Shown piece after piece: positions 14,402 through 22,990 of a stretch of DNA of 64,000 bases. Within the stretch, counting starts at the first letter, position 1; the number at the start of each line of letters is the position of its first letter. The translations under genes were made by a program, and so were the position numbers. This DNA comes from an uncultured Burkholderiales bacterium (GTDB taxonomy: Bacteria; Pseudomonadota; Gammaproteobacteria; Burkholderiales; Burkholderiaceae_C), in assembly GCA_943908475.1 (NCBI GenBank), contig CALTTG010000003.1, forward strand, positions 62,001-126,000, given 5' to 3'. Below the pieces are notes generated by a model. The model had not been told where the DNA came from. It was given only the letters and a program-made list of their open reading frames with translations, and searched no databases.

Positions 14402-15490
14402 ATGCCACGAGCTCGAACCCCGAATGCCGTCCGACTGGAGTTTTCAGAAGACTCGCTGGTTCGCACCAACCTGTCGGGGGCGGCCTTCACGGGCGACTGG
14501 CTCTGGGTCGCCGGCGACGAGGCCTGTGGCCTGGACCGCCTGCGCAAGCTGCCCCCGATCGGCTCCGAAACGCTGCGTTTTGGTGACGTGCGCGACTTTC
14601 CCCTGGCCGATCTGCTGGGCCTGCCCGGCGAGGCCGACGACGAAGCCGACCTCGAGGGCATGGCCGTGGCCGACGACCACCTGTGGGTGGTGGGGTCGCA
14701 CGGCCTCAAACGCAAAAACGCCAAGCCCGGGCGCAGCCACGCCGACAACGCCAAACGGCTGGCCAAAGTGGCCCTGGACGGCAATCGGCGTTTGCTGGCC
14801 TGCCTGCCCATCGAGGCTGACGCTCAAGGTGAACCCTGTGTGGTTCGACAGGCAAAGGACGGCCGCAAGGCCCTGCGCCTGAAGGGCGACGCGCAAGCGA
14901 ACGAGCTCACGCGAGCCTTGGCCAGCGATCCGCATTTCGGGCCGTACATGGCCATCCCCGGCAAGGACAACGGCTTTGACGTCGAGGGGCTGGCGGTCGA
15001 CGGACGCCGCCTGCTGCTGGGCCTGCGCGGCCCCGTGCTGAGGGGCTGGTCGGCCCTGCTCGAAATCGTGGTGGACATCGTGGGCGATCACCTGCGGCTG
15101 GCCCCGCTGGACGACCAGGGCACCCGGGTCCGCAAGCACTTCCTGCAACTCGATGGCCTGGGGGTGCGGGACCTGCACTTCTCTGGCGACGACCTGTACA
15201 TCCTGGCGGGCCCCACCATGGTCCTGAACGGTGACATCCGCGTCTTCAAGTGGCCTTCGGCACGCCGCGTGCTGGCCGCGAACCGCGAGCCGGTGCGTTT
15301 CGAAGAGGCCCTGACCGAATCGGTGCCACTGCCGCATGGGCCCGGCATCAACCGAGCCGAAGCGATTTGCGCACTGCCGCCGGCCCTGTCGGGTGGCAAG
15401 GCCCGATGGCTGGTGCTCTACGACGCGCCGGGGCCCGATCGCAAAGACGGCGAGCATGCGGTGTTCGGTGATCTCTTGCGCCGCGATTGA
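14402..15490 (+). CDS. DUF3616 family protein
   Basis: A 362-residue protein. Repeated short motifs (FTGDWLWVAGDE, LEGMAVADDHLWVVGSHG, DVEGLAVDGRRLLLGLRGP, DLHFSGDDLYILAGP) indicate a beta-propeller of the DUF3616 family, and length is normal. No signal peptide is visible, so it is probably cytoplasmic. ATG 14402 was chosen because GGAGAAG precedes it; in-frame upstream starts lack a ribosome site. The lipid kinase gene follows 11 bases later. Function is unknown. Confidence 0.75.
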   Translation: MPRARTPNAVRLEFSEDSLVRTNLSGAAFTGDWLWVAGDEACGLDRLRKLPPIGSETLRFGDVRDFPLADLLGLPGEADDEADLEGMAVADDHLWVVGSHGLKRKNAKPGRSHADNAKRLAKVALDGNRRLLACLPIEADAQGEPCVVRQAKDGRKALRLKGDAQANELTRALASDPHFGPYMAIPGKDNGFDVEGLAVDGRRLLLGLRGPVLRGWSALLEIVVDIVGDHLRLAPLDDQGTRVRKHFLQLDGLGVRDLHFSGDDLYILAGPTMVLNGDIRVFKWPSARRVLAANREPVRFEEALTESVPLPHGPGINRAEAICALPPALSGGKARWLVLYDAPGPDRKDGEHAVFGDLLRRD

Positions 15491-15501
15491 ATGGGCAACC
15501 C

Positions 15502-16452
15502 ATGTCTGAGCGCCCTGAACTCGACCCGACCGCGCCGCTCCAGTTCGTCATCAACGCCGCCGCAGGCAGCCGCGACGCCGCAGCCCAACGAGCGTTGATC
15601 GAGTCGGTGCTGGACGCCGCCCATCGGGCCGCGACGCTGCGCTTTTGCACGCCCTCAGAACTCCAAGCCGAGGCCCATGCAGCGGCCACACAGGCCAGCG
15701 CCACCGGCGGCGCCGTGGTGGCCGTGGGTGGCGACGGCACGCTCAACACGGTCGCGCAGGCCGCCCACGCCACCGGTTGTGCCATGGGGGTGGTGCCGCA
15801 AGGCACGTTCAATTACTTTGCGCGCACGCATGGCATTCCACTGAATCCGGCCGATGCGGTGCGGCTGCTGCTGCACGCCACCCCCACCCCGGTGCAGGTC
15901 GCGGGCATCAATGAGCGCGTGTTCTTGGTCAATGCCAGTCTGGGGCTCTACCCTGATCTGCTGGAAGACCGTGAAGCCTTCAAGGCCCGCTTCGGCCGCA
16001 GTCGAGGCGTGGCCTTTCTGGCCGCCTGTGCGACGTTGCTGCGCGCACAACGGCGGCTGACGCTGCGCATCGACGTGGGCGACACCTCACGCAAGCTTCA
16101 GGCCTTGACGCTCTTCGTGGGCAACAACCGCCTGCAGCTTCAGCAATGGGGTGCCGAGCCAGACGACACCATGGCGGGCACACCCGGCGATGGCAGCATG
16201 GGCGCCCTGGTGCTGCGCCCGATCAGCACCCTGTCGCTGCTGGGCCTGCTGGTGCATGGCGCCATGGGGCGCCTTGGCGAGGCCGCGGGGGTGGATCGGT
16301 TCGAGTTCGATCACCTGGTGGTCAGGCCCACCTTGGCACCCGGACGGCGTGGGCTGAAAGTGGCTTTCGATGGCGAGGTGACGGTGATGAAGGCGCCCCT
16401 GTCACTGCGCGTGCTCGCCCAGCCCTTGTACGTGCTGAAACCCTCGCCATGA
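15502..16452 (+). CDS. Diacylglycerol/lipid kinase-family protein
   Basis: A 316-residue protein of the DAGK catalytic family (YegS/DgkB-like). The nucleotide-binding GGDGTLNTVAQA motif follows AVVAV, and PQGTFNYFAR is the second conserved element. The C-terminal half is the beta-rich domain ending with the FDGE motif (KVAFDGEVTVM). It would phosphorylate a lipid such as diacylglycerol. Start ATG 15502; a TTG at 15487 is possible. Its stop overlaps the next start as ATGA, so it is coupled to a metallophosphoesterase. Confidence 0.83.
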   Translation: MSERPELDPTAPLQFVINAAAGSRDAAAQRALIESVLDAAHRAATLRFCTPSELQAEAHAAATQASATGGAVVAVGGDGTLNTVAQAAHATGCAMGVVPQGTFNYFARTHGIPLNPADAVRLLLHATPTPVQVAGINERVFLVNASLGLYPDLLEDREAFKARFGRSRGVAFLAACATLLRAQRRLTLRIDVGDTSRKLQALTLFVGNNRLQLQQWGAEPDDTMAGTPGDGSMGALVLRPISTLSLLGLLVHGAMGRLGEAAGVDRFEFDHLVVRPTLAPGRRGLKVAFDGEVTVMKAPLSLRVLAQPLYVLKPSP

Positions 16453-17243
16453 CGGTGCTGCTGCACATCTCCGACACGCATTTCGGCACCGAACATGCCG
16501 AGGTGGTCGAGGCCCTGGTCCGGCTGGCCCACCGGCACCGGCCCGATCTGACCGTGTGGTCGGGCGACATCACGCAGCGAGCACGACCGACCCAGTTCCA
16601 GGCGGCCCGCGATTTCATGAACCGCCTGGGGGCCCCAGTGCTCGCCGTGCCAGGCAACCACGACATTCCCCTGTTCAACCTCTGGGCCCGCCTGCGCAAC
16701 CCGTACGCGCGGTACCGCAGCGCCTTCGGGCGGGCGCTCGAGCCCGTGCATCAAACGGCCGATTTGCTGGTTCTGGGGGTCAACACCACGCGCCCGTGGC
16801 GACACCGAGACGGTGAGGTTTCGGCGGCACAAATCGAGCGGGTGGGCAAGCTGTTGGCCGCTGCCGCCCCCGCACAGTTGCGGGTGGTGGTGGTGCACCA
16901 ACCGTTGGCGGTGCAGCGGGCCGACGATGCACACCACCGCCTGCGAGGACACGAGGCGGCACTCGCACACTGGACCGCCGCCGGCGCCGACCTGGTGCTG
17001 AGTGGCCACATCCACCGGCCAGGGGTCCAGGCCTTGCCGGGCCCGGCCCGCTCACTGTGGGCCGTTCAAGCGGGCACGGCGGTGTCGTCTCGGCTGCGAC
17101 ATGGCGAACCCCATTCGGTGAACCTGCTTCACTGGGGGGCGTCAAACAGCCCAGGGCGCTGCCGGGTTGAACAGTGGAACCATGCTGCTGAGCACGGCGA
17201 ATTCGTGCTCAGCCACACCACCGACCTGTCGCCCACGCGCTGA
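16449..17243 (+). CDS. Metallophosphoesterase (CpdA-like calcineurin family)
   Basis: A 264-residue protein with the ordered metal-ligand motifs of calcineurin-type phosphoesterases: DTHF (HISDTHFG), GDIT (WSGDITQRA), GNHD (AVPGNHDIPL), a single His in VVVHQPL, and GHIH (LSGHIHRPG). It resembles class III cyclic-AMP phosphodiesterases and UDP-diacylglucosamine hydrolases; the substrate is unclear. Coupling to the lipid kinase (4-base overlap) suggests work on a phospholipid or on a signal made by that kinase. It ends directly against the convergent LysR gene, with no spacer. Confidence 0.82.
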   Translation: MTVLLHISDTHFGTEHAEVVEALVRLAHRHRPDLTVWSGDITQRARPTQFQAARDFMNRLGAPVLAVPGNHDIPLFNLWARLRNPYARYRSAFGRALEPVHQTADLLVLGVNTTRPWRHRDGEVSAAQIERVGKLLAAAAPAQLRVVVVHQPLAVQRADDAHHRLRGHEAALAHWTAAGADLVLSGHIHRPGVQALPGPARSLWAVQAGTAVSSRLRHGEPHSVNLLHWGASNSPGRCRVEQWNHAAEHGEFVLSHTTDLSPTR

Positions 17244-18125
17244 TCAGAGGCTGGCCGCGGCGATCACTTGGGCCACCAGGGGGTGATGCTGCCCCCGGCG
17301 CGAGCGGATGGCGTGAACCTCCTCGCTGACGTCATCGCAACTGCCGAGCAAGCACAGGCCACTCATCAGGCCGATGTCATCGGCGCCCAGCCGACTGACC
17401 GGGAACACTCCGAGGCCTCGGGCGGCGAACACGGCCAACAAGGCGCTGTCTTCGAATTCCCCCACGATGCGAGGTCTCAACGAGTGGGTGTCGAACCAAT
17501 GGTCCAAAGTCTGGCGCAGGGCCGAATGGCCCGTGGGCAAGAGCACGGGCAGGTCGTTGAGGCACTGAGGGAAAGCGTCCCGCTGGGCCTGACCCACCCA
17601 CTGCGCGGGCCCGTACCAGTCGACCGGGGAATTCACCAGTCTCTCGCTGGTGAGGCGCAGGTTGGGGTTGCGGGGCGCGGCCTGCCCGGCCAGCACCAGG
17701 TCGAGGTGGTGCAGCGCCAGCTCGCTGAGCAACTGCTCGAACTCGCCCTCGTGGCAGACCAGCCGAAGGTTGGGCGTGTTCAACACCGGCGCCAACAGGG
17801 CATGGGCCGCGAGCTTGGAGATGCCGTCGGAGAACCCCACCGCCAACCGGGCCACCTTGCCGTTGGCCGCTTCACGCACTTCATCGGGCAGGCCCTGGCC
17901 GAGCTGAAAGATTTCTTCGGCACGCGCAAAAGCGGCCTGCCCGGCCTCGGTCAGGGCGACGCCCCGGCCCGACGGCTTGAGCAGCTGGTGGCCCAGCGAT
18001 TTCTCGAGTTCACGCACCTGGGCACTGATGGTCTGCACGGCCATGTCCAGCCGCTCGGCCGCCCGGGCGAAGCCGCCCTCTTTGGTGACGACCCAGAAGT
18101 AGTGAAGGTGGCGGTAGTTCAGCAT
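17244..18125 (-). CDS. nhaR: LysR-family regulator, NhaR-like
   Basis: A 293-residue LysR protein. The N-terminus MLNYRHLHYFWVVTKEGGFA and AAERLDMAVQTISAQVRELE closely resemble NhaR, the sodium-responsive activator of the Na+/H+ antiporter gene nhaA. A ligand-binding domain follows. No nhaA is present here. The gene is divergent from a small membrane protein and the TerC-family transporter, which are the most likely targets. The symbol reflects subfamily only. Confidence 0.8.
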   Translation of the reverse strand: MLNYRHLHYFWVVTKEGGFARAAERLDMAVQTISAQVRELEKSLGHQLLKPSGRGVALTEAGQAAFARAEEIFQLGQGLPDEVREAANGKVARLAVGFSDGISKLAAHALLAPVLNTPNLRLVCHEGEFEQLLSELALHHLDLVLAGQAAPRNPNLRLTSERLVNSPVDWYGPAQWVGQAQRDAFPQCLNDLPVLLPTGHSALRQTLDHWFDTHSLRPRIVGEFEDSALLAVFAARGLGVFPVSRLGADDIGLMSGLCLLGSCDDVSEEVHAIRSRRGQHHPLVAQVIAAASL

Positions 18126-18234
18126 GGACCCTCCAGTTCGGCTTTATCGAAGTTTAAGTGCGATTGAAACTGGTTTTTTCGAATTCAGTGATTGCCCACA
18201 CTCACGGCCATCCCCACCTCCAAGGAACCTCACC

Positions 18235-18633
18235 ATGCCCTACCTCCTCAGCTGGTCAGTGATCGCCCTGTTCTTGGCGCTGTGGTCTCTGGTCGTCTGG
18301 GCACTGCACGCCATCGCCGGGTGGACGGTGTCCAACGCCGACGCCTTGTCGGGGACTGCCGAACGTGTGAGCCAGCTGCCCATCCCCAGTTGGCTGAGCC
18401 CCTGGGTGCCGCCCGACCTGGCGCCTTGGGTCAACGAGGCCATGGCCAGCCTCGCACCGATGGTTGACCGCTTGTTGCAAACCGTGCCCGCCTTGGCCGA
18501 CGGCGTGACCTTGGCCGCCTGGGTCGTCTGGGGCCTGGGCAGCGCCCTGCTCGTGATGGTGGGCACCGGTCTGAGCGTGTTCATCGCACACCAGCGCCAC
18601 CGCGGCCGCAGATTCAGCTTGAACGTCAACTGA
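18235..18633 (+). CDS. Small membrane protein upstream of TerC
   Basis: A 132-residue protein with two hydrophobic helices: residues ~5-28 (WSVIALFLALWSLVVWALHA) and ~95-115 (AAWVVWGLGSALLVMVGTGL). A short central loop rich in Pro and Trp precedes a basic C-terminal tail (HQRHRGRRFSLNVN). I recognise no named family, but the arrangement recalls small inner-membrane proteins near ion transporters. Start ATG 18235 has AAGGA upstream. It lies 44 bases before terC on the same strand. Confidence 0.6.
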   Translation: MPYLLSWSVIALFLALWSLVVWALHAIAGWTVSNADALSGTAERVSQLPIPSWLSPWVPPDLAPWVNEAMASLAPMVDRLLQTVPALADGVTLAAWVVWGLGSALLVMVGTGLSVFIAHQRHRGRRFSLNVN

Positions 18634-18677
18634 GCACCCACCGCGCAACTCCACCGAGCCTCACCACGGAACACACC

Positions 18678-19670
18678 ATGGACGCCCTTCTTCCCTTCTT
18701 CACCGCCGACTTCATGGGCAAGCCCACCTGGGTTTGGCTCAGCTTCGTCGGCATCGTCATCACCTTGCTGGCTTTTGACCTGGGCGTCTTGCACAAAGAC
18801 GACAAGGAAATCGGCGTGCGCGAAAGCCTGCTGCTGTCGGCGGGTTACATCAGCGTGGCGCTGATCTTCGGCGCCTGGGTCTGGTGGTACCTCGGCGCAC
18901 AAAGTGGCATGGACTACTACACTGGGTTCATGATCGAAAAGTCGCTGTCCATGGACAACGTCTTCGTCATCGCCCTGATCTTCAGCTTCTTTGCCATCCC
19001 GCGGCAGTACCAGCATTGGGTGCTGTTCTGGGGCATCTTGGGCGTGATCGTGCTGCGCGCCATCATGATTGCCCTGGGTGCCACGCTGGTGAGCCAATTC
19101 AGCTGGGTGCTCTACCTGTTCGGTGCGTTCCTGATCTTCACAGGCATCAAGATGTGGATCATTGCCGACCACATGCCCGACATTGCCAACAACCCCTTGC
19201 TGAAGTTCCTCAAGCGCCACATGCGGGTGACCGATGGCTTGCGAGGCAACGCCTTCTGGGTGCATGAGAAGGACCCGGCAACCGGCAAGCTGGAACGCTT
19301 CGCCACCCCCCTGTTCCTGGCGCTGCTGTTGGTGGAGTTCGTGGACCTGATCTTCGCGGTGGACTCGGTGCCGGCCATCTTCGCCATCACCACCGACCCG
19401 TTCATTGTCTACACGAGCAACATCTTCGCCATCCTGGGCCTGCGTGCGCTGTACTTCGCTTTGGCGGCCATGATCCACCGCTTCAAGTACCTGAAGTACG
19501 CCCTGGCGCTGGTGCTGGTGTTCATCGGCAGCAAGATCTTCCTGGTCGGCATCATTGGCAAGATCCCCGCCGTGATCTCCTTGAGTGTGACCTTTGGTCT
19601 GATCGCCGGTGGGGTGCTGGTGTCGCTGTGGAAAACGCGTGAGCAAGCCGTGGTCAAGGGGGCGGCATGA
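18678..19670 (+). CDS. TerC-family membrane protein (Alx-like metal exporter)
   Basis: A 330-residue integral membrane protein with about nine helices. TerC signatures are FMIEKSLSMDNVFVIALIFS and VEFVDLIFAVDSVPAIFA, each with acidic residues placed to bind a cation. E. coli Alx and related TerC proteins export manganese. No manganese riboswitch was seen upstream. Start ATG 18678 has GGAA upstream. Its last codons overlap the following ExoD-family gene as ATGA. Confidence 0.87.
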   Translation: MDALLPFFTADFMGKPTWVWLSFVGIVITLLAFDLGVLHKDDKEIGVRESLLLSAGYISVALIFGAWVWWYLGAQSGMDYYTGFMIEKSLSMDNVFVIALIFSFFAIPRQYQHWVLFWGILGVIVLRAIMIALGATLVSQFSWVLYLFGAFLIFTGIKMWIIADHMPDIANNPLLKFLKRHMRVTDGLRGNAFWVHEKDPATGKLERFATPLFLALLLVEFVDLIFAVDSVPAIFAITTDPFIVYTSNIFAILGLRALYFALAAMIHRFKYLKYALALVLVFIGSKIFLVGIIGKIPAVISLSVTFGLIAGGVLVSLWKTREQAVVKGAA

Positions 19671-20266
19671 CGGCTCCGATCGTGCAGCGCCTGCGCGATG
19701 CCGCCGCAACCCTGGAGGACGAACGCGTGTCCATGCGGGCCATGGCCCAAGCGCACGGACCCGATGCCCACGGCACGCTGCTGCTCTTGCTGGCCATGCC
19801 CTGCCTGCTGCCTGTGCCCGGGGTGGGCACGGTGTTGGGGGTGGGCATGGCCGCCCTGGCGGTCGCGATGTGGCAGGGCCATGAAACGCCTCGCTTGCCC
19901 CCACGGGTGGCCAACCTCGAGTTGCCGCGCCACTGGGCGCAGCGGGTGCTCAGGGGCTTGGCATCGGCCTACGCCCTGGCAGGGCGTCATGCCCGAAGCC
20001 GGCTCAGCCACCTGGCCTCGACGGAGCGCCGAGCCGGCATCTCGCTGGCCGTGGGTCTGATGGCCGTGCTCATCTTGCTGCCGATCCCGTTCGGCAACGT
20101 GCTGCCTGCCCTGGCGCTGTCACTCATCGGCTTGGGGCTGGTGTTCCGCGATGGGGTGGCCGTGTTGGCCGGCCTGCTGGTGTCAGGCGCCGCGTTGGCG
20201 GCCACCATCGGGCTCGTGCTGGTGGCCTGGCATTGGGGCCACAGCGGGTGGAGTGCGTGGGCTTGA
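19667..20266 (+). CDS. ExoD-family membrane protein
   Basis: A 199-residue membrane protein of the exopolysaccharide-synthesis ExoD family. The conserved N-terminal helix has LLLLLAMPCLLPVPGVGTVL, followed by a WQGHETPRLPP-type loop, and two or three further helices end the protein (ILLPIPFGNVLPALALSLIG). ExoD proteins are linked to exopolysaccharide production and alkaline tolerance in rhizobia. Coupling with the TerC/Alx protein, itself associated with alkaline induction, is consistent with a pH or ion-stress unit. Confidence 0.8.
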   Translation: MTAPIVQRLRDAAATLEDERVSMRAMAQAHGPDAHGTLLLLLAMPCLLPVPGVGTVLGVGMAALAVAMWQGHETPRLPPRVANLELPRHWAQRVLRGLASAYALAGRHARSRLSHLASTERRAGISLAVGLMAVLILLPIPFGNVLPALALSLIGLGLVFRDGVAVLAGLLVSGAALAATIGLVLVAWHWGHSGWSAWA

Positions 20267-20314
20267 GGGTGCAGCGCGTGTCTCAGCGCGTGCCCATCGC
20301 GATCGGGCCGCACG

Positions 20315-21940
20315 TCAGGCCCGCAAATGGCTCCGCTCACCCGCATCGGCTCCTCGGTCAACACCCAACACTTCCAGCGCACGCTGAAGCAGTTGGGGCG
20401 CCACCGTCGAGGGCCCATCGTGCATGACCACCTTGTCAGGTCTGACCAAGGCCACCCAGCCGACCGGCACTCGGGATGGCATCAGCCCCCCCGTGATGTC
20501 CTCCCAACGGGGCAAGGTCGACGTCGTGGCCATGTGCCCACGTGGGTCGATCTGAACGAATCGGCCACCCGCGTGGGACCACGCCCGCACCTGTTCAGAC
20601 GACAGCAGTGCCGAGGGGTCGACCCCAAACCCGATCATGGCCAAGCCCGTGCACAAGGCATCGTCGCTGAGCACGACAGGCCCTTCCCCTTCGGGTTTCA
20701 GCCACACCTGGGGCATCTGTTGCCCCCGCCCCAGTCGGGCCGCACGAGCGGGCGGTACAAAGCAACCGGCCTTGAATCGGTTGAGCGGTTTGATCTCCAG
20801 GTCTTCGAACAGGTGCCTCAGCCTTGGCACCTGATTGCCCAGGCGCATCAGGCCGTGAATGACGAAAGCGGCCACTTGATTGCGGGGCATGACCAGGCGC
20901 CCCATGTTCTTGGCCAGGTCGATCATGGCCTTGGCATGCGGCCTTCGCTCCTGGGCATAGCTGTCCAGCAACTCGGGTCTCGCCAAGCCGCCACTGACCC
21001 ATGCAAGCTTCCAAGCCAGGTTGGCCGCATCCCTCAGGCCGGCGACCAGGCCTTGGCCGACAAACGGTGGGGTGATGTGAGCCGCATCGCCCACCAGCAA
21101 CACCCGGCCCACTTTGAACTGATCTGCCAGTCGCGCGTGAAAGCGGTACACCGCCACGCGCTCCACCTCGATCTCTTGCCCCTTGCTCCACGGCGCAAGC
21201 AAACGCTTGACGGTGTCCGGATGCTCCATCTGCGCACGGGTCTCACCGGGATTCAGCTTGAACTCCCAGCGCTGTCGGCCACCGGGCGCCACCATGTGGG
21301 GTGTGGGTCGGCGTGGATCACAAATGAATTCCACATGGTCCATGGGCGTGGGCACTTGCTTGGCATCGACCACCAGCCAGTCTTCGGCGTAGGTCTTGCC
21401 CTTGAAATCCTGGCCCAGCAGGCGCCGCACCAGTGAGTTGGCCCCATCGGCGCCCACCACATACTTGGCACAGACCCGATGCAAGCGCCCATCGTCCGTC
21501 TTCAACTCAGCCTGCACGTTCTCCGCTGACTGACTCAGCGACACCAGGGCCACACCCAGCGCCACCGTCACGTGCGGACTGCCTTGAAGACGCGCCCGCA
21601 ACACGCGCTCGAGCTCGGGCTGAAAGAAGGTCACCAGGCGCGGATGCCCATCGATCGAGCCGGCGGTCACAGCCCGGCTGTACTGGCCAAACACCGGCGA
21701 GTGCATGCGCACTTCGGGGATGGCCACCTTCTCGAAGGCATCGTCTTCCAGGCCACACATCTGAAGCACACGGAGCGCTTCGTTGTCGAGTGCGATGGCG
21801 CGTGGGGCCGAAAAAATCTCTTTGGACTGGTCAATCACCAAGGACCGGGTGCCCAGGCGATTGAGAAGCTGGGTCAGCGCGGCACCGACCGGCCCCATGC
21901 CCACCACCAGAACATCCACGTGAGAGGGAATGTGTGTCAT
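20315..21940 (-). CDS. FAD-dependent aromatic hydroxylase (MhpA-like)
   Basis: A 541-residue group A flavoprotein monooxygenase. The FAD dinucleotide fold is at residues ~8-35 (VLVVGMGPVGAALTQLLNRL). The DG motif lies in VVGADGANSLVRRLLG, and the GD motif is RVLLVGDAAHITPPFVGQGL. A C-terminal thioredoxin-like domain covers ~residues 390-541. The closest type is 3-(3-hydroxyphenyl)propionate hydroxylase MhpA, but the substrate cannot be read from sequence. ATG 21940 has AGGA upstream. It is the last gene of the minus-strand operon and would hydroxylate the ring before dioxygenase cleavage. Confidence 0.82.
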   Translation of the reverse strand: MTHIPSHVDVLVVGMGPVGAALTQLLNRLGTRSLVIDQSKEIFSAPRAIALDNEALRVLQMCGLEDDAFEKVAIPEVRMHSPVFGQYSRAVTAGSIDGHPRLVTFFQPELERVLRARLQGSPHVTVALGVALVSLSQSAENVQAELKTDDGRLHRVCAKYVVGADGANSLVRRLLGQDFKGKTYAEDWLVVDAKQVPTPMDHVEFICDPRRPTPHMVAPGGRQRWEFKLNPGETRAQMEHPDTVKRLLAPWSKGQEIEVERVAVYRFHARLADQFKVGRVLLVGDAAHITPPFVGQGLVAGLRDAANLAWKLAWVSGGLARPELLDSYAQERRPHAKAMIDLAKNMGRLVMPRNQVAAFVIHGLMRLGNQVPRLRHLFEDLEIKPLNRFKAGCFVPPARAARLGRGQQMPQVWLKPEGEGPVVLSDDALCTGLAMIGFGVDPSALLSSEQVRAWSHAGGRFVQIDPRGHMATTSTLPRWEDITGGLMPSRVPVGWVALVRPDKVVMHDGPSTVAPQLLQRALEVLGVDRGADAGERSHLRA

Positions 21941-21958
21941 GAATGATTCCTGCAACCG

Positions 21959-22990
21959 TCACTCAGGCCGCAGGATGGCGCGACCTGCTCGCTGTTGGGC
22001 CACGTGTTCAAAGGCCTGTTCCGCCTTGTTCATGGGCACCGACAGCCCTATGGGCAAATGAAACCCGCCGGTTTGCAAGAAGCCTTGCAAGGCATCTTGC
22101 GCCGGCCTGCTGGGCCGAAAGACCACCCATGCATAACGCGTCGATGCGCCGACGGCCTTGACGAGGCGGCGCATGCCGGACCATGCCTGATGCGCTTGCA
22201 CGGCACCTCCCACCCACCCCCTGTCGTCAAAGCTCGCCAACAAAGGGTGGACGGTGGTGGCATGCCCCAGGGCATCGGGCTTGAGTCGACCGATCAAGCT
22301 GCCTTCGTCGGACCAGGAGGCGAAGTTCAGACTGACATCGAAGCCCCTCGGCAAGCTCGAGATCGCCCGCAGGCGCCGATCCAGCACCTCGCTGGCACCC
22401 AGGTCTCGGCAGGCTTGCACATGGGCCGTGCTGCAGACCGCGGTGACGTGGGCGCCCCAGCGACTGAGCACTTGCAAGGCAAGCTGTCCAAGCCCGCCCG
22501 AGGCCCCATGCACGAGCACCGATTTGCCGCGTGCATTGAGCGGATGCAAGCCCATGCGCGCCAGGGCCAGCCACAGCGTGGTGAAGCTGTAGGGCAACGC
22601 AGCGAGCGACTCCAGTGAATGCCCTGGTGGGGCCGCCCTCAGCCCCGCCGCGTCGACAATCACATGGCTGGCATGTGCGCCGTGAGGGCCCGTGGGGACC
22701 AGGCCGTGAACACGATCGCCGGCCCGCCATTCGGTGACGCCTGCGCCCACCGAGTCGATCACCCCCGCGAAGTCATTGCCCAGGACCAGCGGGAAGCGCG
22801 CCGCGCCTTTGAGGCCCAGCAGCCGCTGCCCGTAACCCTCAGATCGTTTGACATCAATGGGGTTGACCGAACTGGCCAGCACGCGAACCACCACCTGGTG
22901 CCGCGCGGGGGTGCTCAAGCGACCGGTCTGGAGCGACAGCCTGGGTGGCACACCCGGCCCCAGGCAGCGCAACTGCCGCACGTGGTTCAT
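21959..22990 (-). CDS. MDR-family NAD(P)H:quinone oxidoreductase-like protein
   Basis: A 343-residue zinc-independent medium-chain dehydrogenase/reductase. Family motifs are VLASSVNPIDVK, LGNDFAGVI, and the nucleotide-binding VLVHGASGGLGQLALQVL around residue 155. No zinc-ligand cysteine cluster is visible, so it is quinone-oxidoreductase-like and not an alcohol dehydrogenase. It overlaps the upstream hydrolase gene as ATGA and lies 18 bases before the hydroxylase, so it belongs to the aromatic operon. Its substrate is unknown. Confidence 0.8.
   Translation of the reverse strand: MNHVRQLRCLGPGVPPRLSLQTGRLSTPARHQVVVRVLASSVNPIDVKRSEGYGQRLLGLKGAARFPLVLGNDFAGVIDSVGAGVTEWRAGDRVHGLVPTGPHGAHASHVIVDAAGLRAAPPGHSLESLAALPYSFTTLWLALARMGLHPLNARGKSVLVHGASGGLGQLALQVLSRWGAHVTAVCSTAHVQACRDLGASEVLDRRLRAISSLPRGFDVSLNFASWSDEGSLIGRLKPDALGHATTVHPLLASFDDRGWVGGAVQAHQAWSGMRRLVKAVGASTRYAWVVFRPSRPAQDALQGFLQTGGFHLPIGLSVPMNKAEQAFEHVAQQRAGRAILRPE

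Noticed and set aside
18126..18234. Possible manganese (yybP-ykoY) riboswitch upstream of the terC gene group
   Set aside because: The conserved core elements of that riboswitch are not visible in the short gap.
18240..19904. Minus-strand open frame of 554 codons across the small membrane gene, terC and exoD
   Set aside because: His/Gln/Asp-rich shadow typical of high-GC antisense frames. The plus strand has real ribosome sites and family motifs.
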